From assembly GCF_010078235.1 (NCBI RefSeq), contig NZ_JAABOS010000006.1:219918-283917 (forward strand): a stretch of 64,000 nt of DNA. The letters run 5' to 3'. Origin of the DNA: Cognatundibacterium crateris. Lineage in GTDB: Bacteria > Pseudomonadota > Gammaproteobacteria > Burkholderiales > Burkholderiaceae_D. Positions within the stretch are counted from its first letter, which is position 1. Every line of letters starts with the position of its first letter. The position numbers and the translations under genes were made by a program. The notes below the pieces were generated by a model. The model was not told the DNA's origin, searched no databases, and saw only the letters and a list, made by a program, of their open reading frames with translations. Shown one piece after another: positions 9,144 to 18,446 of the stretch.

Positions 9144-10529
9144 ATGCATATTCATATTTTAGGTATCTGCGGTACCTTCATGGGTGGACTGGCGGTGTTA
9201 GCGAAGGAAGCCGGGCATACCGTGACGGGCTGTGATGCCAATGTCTACCCGCCCATGAGCACCCAGCTGGAAGCGCAGGGCATCACCCTGACCCAGGGTT
9301 TCGGTGCAGAACAGATCGCCTTAGAGCCGGATCTGTATGTGATCGGCAATGTGGTCTCGCGTGGTAATCCGCTGATGGAAGAAATACTGAACCGCGGTCT
9401 GCCTTATGTCTCTGGCCCACAATGGATGGGCGAGCACATCCTGCGCCATAAGTGGGTACTGGCAGTCGCAGGGACGCACGGTAAAACCACGACGTCAGCC
9501 ATGCTGGCCTGGATACTTGAGTATGCCGGTTACGCACCGGGCTTTCTGATCGGCGGGGTACCGATGAATTTCGGTATTTCGGCACGCCTGCAGGGCAATC
9601 ATGCTTCTGATTTTTTTGTGATCGAAGCGGATGAATACGATACTGCCTTCTTCGATAAACGCAGTAAATTTGTGCATTACCATGCCAAGACCGCCATTCT
9701 GAATAATCTGGAATACGATCACGCCGATATTTTCCCTGACCTGAAAGCGATAGAAACCCAGTTCCATCATCTGGTGCGTACCGTGCCAGGTGTGGGCCGT
9801 GTGATCTTCAATGGTGACAGTGAGGCACTCGCTCATGTGATGCAGCGCGGCTGTTGGAGTGAGCAGGAAAGCTTCGGACAGCAGCAGAGCTGGCGTCTGG
9901 AGCTGCAACAGGGTGAAGATTTCGATGTGTATTTTGAGCAGCAATTGCAAGGCCGCGTGCAATGGGCGCTGAATGGCGAACATAATCGTCAGAATGCCTT
10001 GGCTGCGATAGCTGCTGCACGCCACGTGGGCGTGCCGCCAGCACTGGCGATAGAAGCACTGTCGCAATTCGTGAATGTCAAACGCCGTATGGAAGTACGT
10101 GGCGTGGTGCAGGGTGTCACAGTGATCGACGATTTTGCCCATCATCCGACCGCAATCAGCACCACGGTAGCTGGTTTGCGTCGCAAAGTCGGTGCGCAGC
10201 GCATACTGGCTGTGCTGGAACCGCGTTCCAACACCATGAAGCTGGGCACCATGAAACAGGCCTTGCCGGAAGCGCTGGCGCAGGCCGATCTGGTGTTTGG
10301 CTATGGCGCCCAGGATGGCAAGGATGCCTTGGGCTGGGACCTGGCAGAGGCTCTCGCGCCTTTGGGTGACAAGGCAGCTGCATTTCAGCAGATACCGGCT
10401 TTGGTCGATGCCATCGTGGCGGCAGCCCGTCCCGGTGATACGGTGCTGGTGATGAGTAATGGCGGCTTTGGCGGCATCCATCAGAAGCTGCTCGATGCGC
10501 TCACAGCCTTGCCAGCGGAGCAGGCATGA
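9144..10529 (+). CDS. mpl: UDP-N-acetylmuramate:L-alanyl-gamma-D-glutamyl-meso-diaminopimelate ligase
   Basis: Mpl ligates the recycled tripeptide L-Ala-gamma-D-Glu-mDAP to UDP-MurNAc in the cytoplasm, re-entering peptidoglycan synthesis. The 461-residue protein starts with HILGICGTFMGGLA, where Mpl differs from MurC, and has the ATP-binding P-loop GTHGKTTT at 110-117 and the Mur-ligase segment EADEYDTAFFDKRSKF. AmgK and MurU, two further recycling enzymes, are encoded 15 kb away. The start has a TTAGAGG ribosome-binding site; a TAGAAT at 9111-9116 is a possible -10. The stop overlaps the next gene by 4 nt (ATGA). Confidence 0.96.
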   Translation: MHIHILGICGTFMGGLAVLAKEAGHTVTGCDANVYPPMSTQLEAQGITLTQGFGAEQIALEPDLYVIGNVVSRGNPLMEEILNRGLPYVSGPQWMGEHILRHKWVLAVAGTHGKTTTSAMLAWILEYAGYAPGFLIGGVPMNFGISARLQGNHASDFFVIEADEYDTAFFDKRSKFVHYHAKTAILNNLEYDHADIFPDLKAIETQFHHLVRTVPGVGRVIFNGDSEALAHVMQRGCWSEQESFGQQQSWRLELQQGEDFDVYFEQQLQGRVQWALNGEHNRQNALAAIAAARHVGVPPALAIEALSQFVNVKRRMEVRGVVQGVTVIDDFAHHPTAISTTVAGLRRKVGAQRILAVLEPRSNTMKLGTMKQALPEALAQADLVFGYGAQDGKDALGWDLAEALAPLGDKAAAFQQIPALVDAIVAAARPGDTVLVMSNGGFGGIHQKLLDALTALPAEQA

Positions 10530-11101
10530 TACTGTACCTGCACGGCTTTCGTTCTTCACCCAGTTCCTTTAAGGCCAGGGTGATGCAGGCCCATATGGAT
10601 CAGCTTGGCCGCAGCGCAGAATTCCATAGTCCGGCTTTGTCGCCGTCACCAGCAGAGGCAATAGCACAGGCGCAGGCCATCATTGCGGATACCGCACCGG
10701 AACAACTGACGATAATCGGATCATCGCTGGGCGGCTTTTATGCGACCTGGCTGGCGGAACAGTATGGCTGTCGCGCCGTGGTGGTTAATCCGGCGGTGAA
10801 GCCGCCGCGCGAGCTGGAATCCTATGTGGGGGTGACGACGTATTATCACAGCGATCAGGTATTTGAATTTAAGGCGGAATACGTGGATCAGCTGCGCGCG
10901 CTGGCCATCAGCGGCATTACCCGGCCTGAACGCTATTTTTTGATGGCAGCGACTGGTGATGAAGTGCTGGATTACCGTGAAATGATCAGTTTTTACGCCG
11001 GGGCCAGACAACTCATTATCGAGGGCAGTGATCACGGTATCGCTGAATTTGCTGACCATCTGGATCTGGTGCTGGATTACTGCGATGGCCGGAGTGCTTA
11101 A
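10526..11101 (+). CDS. YqiA/YcfP-family alpha/beta-fold esterase
   Basis: A 191-residue alpha/beta hydrolase. It begins with YLHGFRSSPSSFKA, a family hallmark with the oxyanion-hole HG. The nucleophile elbow GSSLGG (65-70) gives Ser67 as the nucleophile. The acid is probably in TGDEVLDY and the base in GSDHGI near the C-terminus. E. coli YqiA hydrolyses short-chain acyl esters, but its physiological substrate is unclear. It is translationally coupled to mpl by a 4-nt overlap, and ubiC overlaps its 3' end. Confidence 0.88.
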   Translation: MILYLHGFRSSPSSFKARVMQAHMDQLGRSAEFHSPALSPSPAEAIAQAQAIIADTAPEQLTIIGSSLGGFYATWLAEQYGCRAVVVNPAVKPPRELESYVGVTTYYHSDQVFEFKAEYVDQLRALAISGITRPERYFLMAATGDEVLDYREMISFYAGARQLIIEGSDHGIAEFADHLDLVLDYCDGRSA

Positions 11102-11714
11102 GCGGATGGAGAGTGCAATACGGCAGCAAAGTTATCACTGCAAACCGGCAGGCTGGAGCAGGCATGTGAATGCAGTGCAGGTCAGCCGTCAGATGCAGAC
11201 CTGGCTGAGTAACCGTGACTCGCTGACGGCCAGGCTGGTTGCGCGGTGTCAGCGCTTCCGGGTGCAGCGCTTGTCGCAACACAAAGCGCGCTGTCTGGCC
11301 GATGAGTATGCTGCGATTGGACTGGCGCGGGCGCAGATGGTGCATGAGCGCGAGGTGATACTGCGCTGTGATGAAATACCGGTGATTTATGGGCATACCG
11401 TGGTGCCGCTCAGCGCCACTGCCAATGAATGGCCCTTGTTTCATGCTTTGGGCGAAAAGTCGCTGGGCAGCACTTTGTTTAATGATCCCGGTGTGCGGCG
11501 TGGCGAGCTCAGCTATGCGCGACTGCATGCCAGTCATCCGCTGATGCAGCGCATCGTGCAGACCTTGCCTGAATTGCGTGGCATCAGCTGGCTGCCGGCA
11601 CGGCGTTCATTGTTCTGGCGACGTGGTGCCTGTTTATTAGTGACAGAAGTATTTTTACCAGCCAGCAGAAATTTACCGGATGCGCCATTGGCAGCCGGGC
11701 TAAACAAGAATTAA
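11085..11714 (+). CDS. ubiC: Chorismate--pyruvate lyase
   Basis: UbiC converts chorismate to 4-hydroxybenzoate and pyruvate, the entry step of ubiquinone synthesis. The family signature is visible as WLSNRDSLTARL, then REVILRCD and the C-terminal YARLHASHP and RRSLFWRRG segments with conserved Arg and Glu residues. The start is uncertain: ATG 11085 overlaps the esterase gene by 17 nt and has a GGA 8 nt upstream; ATG 11106 is an alternative. I prefer 11085 (209 residues). UbiH, a later enzyme of the pathway, is encoded in the 21.8-23 kb region. Confidence 0.9.
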   Translation: MAGVLKRMESAIRQQSYHCKPAGWSRHVNAVQVSRQMQTWLSNRDSLTARLVARCQRFRVQRLSQHKARCLADEYAAIGLARAQMVHEREVILRCDEIPVIYGHTVVPLSATANEWPLFHALGEKSLGSTLFNDPGVRRGELSYARLHASHPLMQRIVQTLPELRGISWLPARRSLFWRRGACLLVTEVFLPASRNLPDAPLAAGLNKN

Positions 11715-11733
11715 GCTGGCAGACTGGAGCTGA

Positions 11734-11753
11734 GGCGCGTCGCTGGACGCGCC
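11734..11753. other. GC-rich hairpin after ubiC
   Basis: GGCGCGTC and GACGCGCC form a perfect 8-bp stem with a GCTG loop, 20 nt after the ubiC stop. No U-tract follows, so it is either a Rho-assisted end or an mRNA-stabilising structure. Confidence 0.35.
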
Positions 11754-11855
11754 CACATCAGTTTGCCGGCATCATAGCAAGGATAGATAGCGCAGCGTGT
11801 GCTGGTCTGAAACCCGCCGCCATTGCATCCGTCCGTAGAGAAAAGAAAAACTGTA

Positions 11856-13961
11856 ATGAATGTATTTTTTGAAGAGTCAGGCGACTTTAAAGCAGGCAGC
11901 GTGTTATCGCAGGCAGGGGAAGCCTATCAGGTTGAACTGGCCAGCGGTAAGCGTGCTAAGGTCAAAGCGAAAGATGTGCTGCTGCAGTTCACAGCGCCCG
12001 ATCCGGTCAGCCTGATCGAACAGGCCAAAGCCGCTGCAGCTGAAATTGATTTGCCTTTTTTATGGGAAGTCGCAGGTCAGGAAGAGTTTGGTTTTGCCGA
12101 ATTGGGTGCGGAATATTTCGGCCAGGCTGCACAGCCAGTGGAAGCGGCCGGATTGATTTTTGCGCTGCATAATGCACCGGTCTATTTCTATAAAAAAGGC
12201 CGTGGCCGTTACAAGGCAGCGCCCGAGACTGCGCTCAAAGCGGCGCTGGCCGGGATAGAGAAAAAGAAGCAGCAATTGCTGATACAGGCGGGCTATGTTG
12301 AACAGCTGATGCAGCATCAGTTACCGGAAGCGATGCGCCCGCTGGCGCTGCAATTGCTGTTCAAACCGGATAAAAACAGTATCGAATACAAGGCACTGGT
12401 GGAAGCCTGTGATGCCTTACAAACCAGCGCCGCACGTCTGATGCTGGCAGCGGGTGGAATCAGCAGTCCCAAGCATTTGCATCTGGCGAAGTTTCATTAT
12501 GAGCACTTCCCTAAGGGCACAGGATTTCCTGCACTGCCTTTACCTGCGCTGGCGGCCGATTTGCCGGTCGCGGATGTGCAGGCGTTTTCGATTGATGACG
12601 TGACCACCACAGAAATTGATGATGCATTCTCAATCGCAGAATTAGGTGATGGACAGATACGGGTCGGCATTCATATTGCGGCGCCGGGATTGTCGATACA
12701 AAGGAATGATGCGATTGATCAGCTCGCACGCAGCCGCATGTCTACCGTGTATATGCCTGGCGATAAAATCACCATGCTGCCGGATGAGTTAGTGGATGTA
12801 TTCACGCTGGGCGCAGGGCAAAGCCGTCCGGCTTTATCGCTGTATGCGACCTTGAATACCGCGGACTGGAGTGTGCTCAGTACCGAGACCAAAGTGGAAG
12901 CGATCACCATGGCTTCCAATCTGCGTCATAACGATCTGGATGCGCTGGTGACGGAAGAAAACCTGGCTAATGATGCCGGTGATTATCCGCACAAAGCCGA
13001 AATCGCCCGTATCTGGCAATGGGCGCTGGCGTTGGAGCAGGGCCGTATGGCGAAGCGTGAGAGTTTCGGTATGAAGCCGGAACAAAATAACCGCGTCGAT
13101 TTTAATTTCTATGTCGAAGACGATGTGGTCAGCATCGTGCGCCGTAAGCGCGGTGCGCCGCTCGATAAGATGGTGGCTGAACTGATGATCTTCGCCAACA
13201 GCACCTGGGGCAAACTGATGGCTGATCATGGCATCCCTGGCATTTACCGTGCACAAGGTGTGGCTGGTGGCCGTGGCCCTGGAGGCTGGGCGGCGCGTAT
13301 GCAAGTCCGCATGCTGACGCATGCGGCACCACATCAGGGCCTGGGTGTGGATCAATATGCCTGGAGCACGTCGCCGCTGCGTCGCTATACCGATCTGGTC
13401 AATCAATGGCAGATTATCGCCTGCGTTCAGCATGGCATTACCGCACCGCTGGTCGCACCGTTTAAACCTAAAGATGCCGATTTGTTTGCGATCGTGTCCG
13501 GATTTGATGCGGCTTACTCCGCCTATGCCGACTTCCAGAGCAATATGGAACGTTACTGGTGCCTGCGCTGGCTGCAACAGGAAAATGCACGTCAGGTCGA
13601 TGCGGTGGTGTTGAAAGATGAAGTCTTGCGTCTGGTCGATATTCCGCTCGTGATACGCTTGCCGGGTATGCCGCAGACTGCACGTGGTGCGCAGGTCAGG
13701 CTTGATATCCTGCGCTGGGATGAAGTCGATTTGACCGTAGAGGCACGTTTGCTGGAAGTTTTGAACGTCGTGACTGATATCGGCGAGGAAGAGCTGGAGG
13801 AAGAAAACGATACAGAAGCCAGCGATACCGATTTGGGTGAGGAAAATACTCAGGCTCAGCCAGACTTAGCCCAATCTGATTCAGATTCAGATTCAGAAGC
13901 AGTAGCGGAAGCAGAGCCCGTCTCTGCTGCTGGTACGCCTGAAACAACCGCTAACCCTTGA
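11856..13961 (+). CDS. RNB-domain (ribonuclease II family) exoribonuclease
   Basis: A 701-residue RNase II/R superfamily protein. The catalytic block DDVTTTEIDDAFS at about 247-259 carries the acidic residues that bind magnesium in RNB enzymes, and further RNB segments include STVYMPGDK and SPLRRYTDLVNQWQ. The protein lacks an obvious S1 domain of usual length and instead ends in an acidic, disordered tail of about 60 residues (EEELEEEND, then SDSDSDSE). I placed the start at ATG 11856; the frame extends only to a TTG at 11823. The stop overlaps a possible tonB start by one base. In related genomes this gene leads an RNase-tonB-aroE-mtgA cluster. Confidence 0.88.
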   Translation: MNVFFEESGDFKAGSVLSQAGEAYQVELASGKRAKVKAKDVLLQFTAPDPVSLIEQAKAAAAEIDLPFLWEVAGQEEFGFAELGAEYFGQAAQPVEAAGLIFALHNAPVYFYKKGRGRYKAAPETALKAALAGIEKKKQQLLIQAGYVEQLMQHQLPEAMRPLALQLLFKPDKNSIEYKALVEACDALQTSAARLMLAAGGISSPKHLHLAKFHYEHFPKGTGFPALPLPALAADLPVADVQAFSIDDVTTTEIDDAFSIAELGDGQIRVGIHIAAPGLSIQRNDAIDQLARSRMSTVYMPGDKITMLPDELVDVFTLGAGQSRPALSLYATLNTADWSVLSTETKVEAITMASNLRHNDLDALVTEENLANDAGDYPHKAEIARIWQWALALEQGRMAKRESFGMKPEQNNRVDFNFYVEDDVVSIVRRKRGAPLDKMVAELMIFANSTWGKLMADHGIPGIYRAQGVAGGRGPGGWAARMQVRMLTHAAPHQGLGVDQYAWSTSPLRRYTDLVNQWQIIACVQHGITAPLVAPFKPKDADLFAIVSGFDAAYSAYADFQSNMERYWCLRWLQQENARQVDAVVLKDEVLRLVDIPLVIRLPGMPQTARGAQVRLDILRWDEVDLTVEARLLEVLNVVTDIGEEELEEENDTEASDTDLGEENTQAQPDLAQSDSDSDSEAVAEAEPVSAAGTPETTANP

Positions 13962-13978
13962 TGACAGAGACCCGCAGT

Positions 13979-14882
13979 ATGTCTAACCGACCAGGCTTTG
14001 AAAATCTCGTACTTGGTGCAGCGCTTACCGTATCGGTACTGGCGCATGTGATCCCGCTCGCCTTTATGCATTTCGTCAATCCACCGGCCGTGTCTTCGCC
14101 AGCCACTGACCCAGGCTTGGAAGTGATACTGGTGAATGCCAAACACGACAAAAAACCCGTCAAGGCAGAGGCATTGGCGCAGGCCGATCTGGATGGCGGC
14201 GGCATGCATGATGCCGGACGCAGCAAGTCCCCTTTGCCCGATATGCAGCGCAGTGAAAATGGTGATCATCTGATCGCCGCCACCAAGCGTATCGAAGAAA
14301 TCGAGCAGCAACAAAAGCACCTGCTGGATCAGGTCAAAAAAAAATACCGATTTCCTGTTACCGGCGCAGGATAAACGTAAGCTCGATGATAAGCGTGCGC
14401 CAAATGCCGGTGCCGAAGATATGGAAACGACTAAGGCGCTGGCGCGGATGGCAGCTGAAATCAATCAGACCATCGAAGACCAAAATCGTCGCCCGCGTAA
14501 AACCTTTATCACCCCAAGTACCCAGCGGGTCGGCTATGCGATTTACTACAAGCAGTTGCAAAAGCGTATAGAGGATTTTGGCACGCTGAATTTTCCTCAG
14601 AAAGATGGGAAAAAACTGTACGGGGAACTGGTGATTTATATTCCGATTTTTCAGGATGGCAGCATCTATGAAAAAGAGGGTGGCCCCCGTATCGAAAAAT
14701 CGTCCGGCAATAAGGCACTCGATAAAGCCGCTTTACGCATCGTGCGCAATGCCGCGCCTTTTGGCAAGTTCCCGCAGAATATGCGTTCCGGCGACAAAGA
14801 TGATTTGTGGGTCGTGATTTCACGCTTCCGCTTCACCCGCGATCAGCAATTGGAAACCGATTTGCGCGGAGGGAAAAACTGA
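13979..14882 (+). pseudogene. TonB-like energy transducer gene, split by a frameshift in an A9 run
   Basis: Two frames make up one gene. The first (13979 to the stop near 14374) encodes an N-terminal membrane segment (LVLGAALTVSVLAHVIPLAFM), a linker and a coiled-coil-like EEIEQQQKHLLDQ. The second, one base out, encodes the rest of the linker and a TonB C-terminal domain (KKLYGELVIYIPIFQDGSI, SSGNKALDKAALRIV). The junction is nine A residues at 14336-14344, read as Lys-Lys-Lys. With eight A residues the frames join smoothly (VKKNTDFLLPAQDKRK) into a protein of 300 residues. The cause could be a sequencing error, a true inactivating indel, or transcriptional slippage. ATG 13979 is preferred; ATG 13961 is in frame. 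aroE overlaps the final base of the stop. Confidence 0.82.
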
Positions 14883-15760
14883 TGCCTGAACCCTTACAGG
14901 AAAGCGCAGGCAAGGCAGTCGATCAATATGTGGTGATAGGGAATCCGATAGCCCACAGTAAGTCGCCACGCATCCATGCGCGCTTTGCGGCTGAGACTGC
15001 TCAGACTCTGCATTATGCGACCCTGCAGGCACCACTGGATGGCTTTGTCGCTACCGTTGAGGCCTTCCGCGCTGCCGGTGGGCGTGGAGCGAATGTGACC
15101 GTGCCTTTTAAGCTGGAAGCATTTGACTATGCAAGCCGGCTGACAGCGCGTGCTCAGGCGGCCGGTGCGGTGAATACCCTGATGTTTGATGGTGCAGACA
15201 TTATCGGCGATAACACCGATGGCCTTGGATTAGTGAACGACATCGTGCGCAATGCCGGTATCCCCTTGCAAGCGAAGCGCATACTGCTGCTAGGTGCGGG
15301 TGGTGCAGCCAGAGGTGCTTTACTGCCTTTGCTGGAACAGCAGCCTGCGCAGTTAATTATCGCCAACCGCACACTCAGTAAAGCGCAACAGCTGGCGCAG
15401 GCGGCACAGACAGAATTCCCTGACCTTGTGGTCGCGGCCTGTACTTTCGAAACGGTTCCGGCAGACTGTGCGTTTGACGTGATTATCAATGCGACTTCTG
15501 CCAGTCTGCAGGATGCGGTACCGCCGCTGCCTGACAGTGTGTGGCAGGCACGGCCGCTGGCGTATGACATGATGTATGGCGCTACACCTACCACCTTTTT
15601 GCAGGTCGCAGCACAACATGCTGCGTTGTGCCGTGATGGCCTGGGAATGCTGGTGGAGCAGGCCGCTGCTGCATACGCCCTGTGGCGCGGCGTACAGCCA
15701 GCTACCGGGCCGGTACTGCACGAGCTCAGGATGGAAATGTCAGCGGTGGAGGGTAGGTGA
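14882..15760 (+). CDS. aroE: Shikimate dehydrogenase (NADP+)
   Basis: AroE reduces 3-dehydroshikimate to shikimate. The 292-residue protein has the shikimate-binding SKSP at 26-29, NVTVPFK with the catalytic Lys at 71-77, NTDG at 111-114 and the dinucleotide-binding GAGGAARG at 138-145. NRTLSKA after beta-2 fits NADP preference. The frame is open to 14807, but ATG 14882 overlaps the tonB stop as TGATG and follows GGAGGG. It sits between tonB and mtgA. Confidence 0.97.
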   Translation: MPEPLQESAGKAVDQYVVIGNPIAHSKSPRIHARFAAETAQTLHYATLQAPLDGFVATVEAFRAAGGRGANVTVPFKLEAFDYASRLTARAQAAGAVNTLMFDGADIIGDNTDGLGLVNDIVRNAGIPLQAKRILLLGAGGAARGALLPLLEQQPAQLIIANRTLSKAQQLAQAAQTEFPDLVVAACTFETVPADCAFDVIINATSASLQDAVPPLPDSVWQARPLAYDMMYGATPTTFLQVAAQHAALCRDGLGMLVEQAAAAYALWRGVQPATGPVLHELRMEMSAVEGR

Positions 15761-15762
15761 AG

Positions 15763-16452
15763 ATGCTGCGGCGCTTACTGTTCTGGCTGGTCGGTGTGCC
15801 GCTATTGCTGGTGCTCTTGTTGCAGCTTTATTTTTTGCTGCAGATACTGTGGTGGACTCAGTTTAATCCATCCTCAACCAGTTTCATGCGTCAGCAGCTC
15901 AGCGTACTTCAGGAAAAAAAGCCTGATGCGAAATTACAGCATCAATGGGTGCCGTATAACAAAATCTCCAATCACCTGAAGCGCGCAGTGATCGCGTCGG
16001 AAGACGACAGCTTTGTCGATCATGATGGTGTCGATTGGGAAGCGATGCAGAAAGCCTACGAAAAAAATCAAAAGAAAGGCAAGGTCGTTTCCGGTGGCTC
16101 CACCATCACCCAGCAGCTCGCCAAGAATTTATTTTTATCCGGACAGCGCAGTTATTTGCGCAAAGGACAAGAACTTGTCATAACATACATGCTTGAAACC
16201 TGTATGGATAAACAACGTATTTTGGAAATTTATCTGAACGTGGTGGAATGGGGCGTGGGTGTGTTCGGTGCAGAAGCCGCCGCCAGGCATTATTACGGCA
16301 GCAGTGCCGCGACGCTGGGTCCGGCACAAGCGGCCAGGTTGGCAGTGATGTTACCGAAACCACGCTATTTTGATAAAAATCAGGGATCCGGCTATCTGCA
16401 AAGACGCAGCGAGCTGATCATGAAACGCATGAATAGCGCAGAACTACCATGA
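15763..16452 (+). CDS. mtgA: Monofunctional biosynthetic peptidoglycan transglycosylase
   Basis: MtgA polymerises lipid II into glycan strands at the outer face of the inner membrane. This 229-residue protein has one N-terminal membrane anchor (about 5-30) and a GT51 domain with the catalytic Glu in SEDDSF (79-84, Glu80), GGSTITQQLAKNLF (111-124) and the motif YLNVVEWG. A GTG at 15757 overlaps the aroE stop, but GGAGGG at 15748-15753 is only 3 nt from it and 9 nt from ATG 15763, so I chose the ATG. The DUF4124 gene overlaps its end by 4 nt. Confidence 0.95.
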   Translation: MLRRLLFWLVGVPLLLVLLLQLYFLLQILWWTQFNPSSTSFMRQQLSVLQEKKPDAKLQHQWVPYNKISNHLKRAVIASEDDSFVDHDGVDWEAMQKAYEKNQKKGKVVSGGSTITQQLAKNLFLSGQRSYLRKGQELVITYMLETCMDKQRILEIYLNVVEWGVGVFGAEAAARHYYGSSAATLGPAQAARLAVMLPKPRYFDKNQGSGYLQRRSELIMKRMNSAELP

Positions 16453-16919
16453 ATTTACACAAACAAAGAGGAATGAGTCTGGTTGCCGTATCGATTTTAT
16501 TTATGATACTGGGGCTGGTTGCGATGGGATTTTTATACACCATACGCTATGGACATTTGCCTATGCAGGAAGTCTGGGCACGCTGGGGTAAGTCGGCCAA
16601 TGTGATCGGCAAAGAATTAAAGAATGCAAGTGGCATACCGGATTCGTCTGCACCGGCCACTGGCAGTGCGCCTGGCGCTGAAAATATGCCGGCTCCGGTG
16701 ACGGTTGAATCCGGTGTCAAACGCTGCGTCATCAATGGCAAAACCGTGTACTCCGACACTGATTGCCACAATAATGCGACCGCCACTACCATCAAGCTGC
16801 AGGATACTCAGGGCTTCCAGAAACCTAAGCCAGCTGCAGATGCGGCATCAGCCAGCTCGCCTGAGCAGGATGCACGTATCAAGATGATAGAAAAAGCCAT
16901 AGAGAAGGCATCCAAATAA
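16449..16919 (+). CDS. Membrane-anchored DUF4124-containing protein
   Basis: A 156-residue protein with a short charged N-terminus, one membrane segment (VAVSILFMILGLVAMGFLY) and a C-terminal DUF4124-like domain: VKRCVINGKTVYSDTDC, in which a strand containing the YSD motif lies between two cysteines. The linker is Ala/Pro/Ser-rich and the last 20 residues form a charged helix. It overlaps mtgA by 4 nt and so is translationally coupled to it, which suggests an envelope role. No biochemical function is known for the domain. Confidence 0.82.
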   Translation: MNLHKQRGMSLVAVSILFMILGLVAMGFLYTIRYGHLPMQEVWARWGKSANVIGKELKNASGIPDSSAPATGSAPGAENMPAPVTVESGVKRCVINGKTVYSDTDCHNNATATTIKLQDTQGFQKPKPAADAASASSPEQDARIKMIEKAIEKASK

Positions 16920-17057
16920 AGTCGTGCATGGATGGTGTAGTCCGGGCCAGCGTCGTCAGGATATATGTAAAAAAGTCCTGCGCCGCTGGTCGCGCTGACC
17001 TCAAACAGGTTTACAATCCAGCCCAACCGTTTGTCACGCTTTTTCCGGAATCACCTC

Positions 17058-18032
17058 ATGATTAATGTCTTTGTTTTACACAATGGCCGGCTGAGCCAGA
17101 TCAATATCGAAAACCGCGCAGATCTCGAAAACACTTTGCCGATCTGGGTTGATCTGACTGACCCTACCGAGGAAGAGCGTGAATGGGTCAAGAGCATCTA
17201 TGGCGTGACTTTGCCAGGTGAGGATGAGGTCAAGGATATCGAAGCCTCGGCCCGTTATTACGAAGCAGACAATGGTGATCTGCATCTGCGCACCGATTTT
17301 CTGATCGACGAAGATGAGGATGACGAGCCAGCCCGCACTGTAACGGTGGCCTTCATTTTGGCGCGCGATATCCTGTTCTCAGTACACAATACCGACTTGC
17401 CGGTATTCCGTCTGGTGCGCATGCGCGCGCGTTCCCGTCCGGGTTCGATAGGCGACTATAAAGATGTCTTACTGGATTTGTATGCGACCGACGCTGAATA
17501 TTCGGCGGATGCGCTGGAAGGCATTTATCAACAATTAGAAGAAGTCAGCCGCGCCGTATTGCAAAAAGAATTCAGCGATCAGGATGCCGCAGCAGCCTTG
17601 AATGCGATCGCACAGGAAGAAGATTTGAATGGCCGTATCCGTCGCAATATGATGGACACCCGCCGCGCAGTGAGCTTTCTGATGCGCGGCCGTTTGCTGA
17701 ATGCGGATCAGTTTGAAGAAGCCAGACAGATTTTGCGTGATATCGAATCGCTCGATGGCCACACCTCATTTCTGTTCGATAAAATCAACTTCCTGATGGA
17801 TGCGACGGTTGGTTTTATTAATATTAATCAGAATAAAATCATCAAAATTTTCTCGGTCGCCAGCGTGGCCTTCCTGCCTCCTACCCTGATCGCAAGTATC
17901 TACGGCATGAACTTTAAAGGCTGGTTTCCAGAGCTGGAATGGGAGCTCGGCTATCCATTTGCACTGATGCTGATGATCGCATCAGCCATCACGCCATTCT
18001 GGTATTTCCGTCGTCGCGGCTGGCTGAAATAA
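17058..18032 (+). CDS. corA: CorA-family magnesium/cobalt transporter
   Basis: A 324-residue inner-membrane divalent cation channel. The N-terminal cytoplasmic domain includes WVDLTDPTEEEREW and an acidic DEDEDDEP stretch; a long helical stalk follows, and the C-terminus has two membrane helices with the selectivity motif YGMNFKG in the loop between them. The C-terminal end FRRRGWLK is typical of CorA. The frame is open to 17031, but ATG 17058 fits the family's N-terminus. Its TAA overlaps the ATG of the VOC gene by one base. Confidence 0.95.
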   Translation: MINVFVLHNGRLSQINIENRADLENTLPIWVDLTDPTEEEREWVKSIYGVTLPGEDEVKDIEASARYYEADNGDLHLRTDFLIDEDEDDEPARTVTVAFILARDILFSVHNTDLPVFRLVRMRARSRPGSIGDYKDVLLDLYATDAEYSADALEGIYQQLEEVSRAVLQKEFSDQDAAAALNAIAQEEDLNGRIRRNMMDTRRAVSFLMRGRLLNADQFEEARQILRDIESLDGHTSFLFDKINFLMDATVGFININQNKIIKIFSVASVAFLPPTLIASIYGMNFKGWFPELEWELGYPFALMLMIASAITPFWYFRRRGWLK

Positions 18033-18424
18033 TGGCTGCTATCGGACTCGATCATGCCAATCTGCGCACCGACCGTGCCGGGATGGCGCAGCTGCGTGAT
18101 TTTTATATTCGCTATGTAGGGCTGGTCGATGGCCCGCGGGCTGCCTTAAGCAGTTTTGGGTACTGGCTGTATGCGGGTGAACAGGCGGTGCTGCATATCT
18201 CAGAAAATCGTGCTGGCGAGTCTGCGCAAACCGGAGTAAAGACCACCTTCGATCATCTGGCATTTAACTGCGCAGGTTTTGAGCAGATGTTGCAATGCCT
18301 GCAGCAGGATGGGATTCCTTATCGCTTATCGGAAGTCCCGGCCTCAGCAGGCTTTGCTTTGCAGCGTCAGATATTTTTTCATGATCCTGCCGGCAATGGC
18401 ATAGAGCTTAATTTTACTGCCTGA
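18032..18424 (+). CDS. VOC-family (glyoxalase-like) protein
   Basis: A 130-residue single-domain vicinal-oxygen-chelate protein: GLDHANLRT at the N-terminus supplies a metal-binding His, FDHLAF a second, and DPAGNGIELNF at the C-terminus the Glu. The fold family covers isomerases, dioxygenases and resistance proteins, so the substrate cannot be predicted. It is translationally coupled to corA (TAATG). The open frame runs back to 17939 inside corA, but the ATG at 18032 starts exactly at the domain. Confidence 0.87.
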   Translation: MAAIGLDHANLRTDRAGMAQLRDFYIRYVGLVDGPRAALSSFGYWLYAGEQAVLHISENRAGESAQTGVKTTFDHLAFNCAGFEQMLQCLQQDGIPYRLSEVPASAGFALQRQIFFHDPAGNGIELNFTA

Positions 18425-18446
18425 CGCCACTCCATTCCGGCACCGC

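Noticed and set aside
9495..10559. 354-residue frame on the minus strand across mpl
   Set aside because: It is the antisense shadow of mpl, whose motifs are clear; the frame has no recognisable domain and no start signal.
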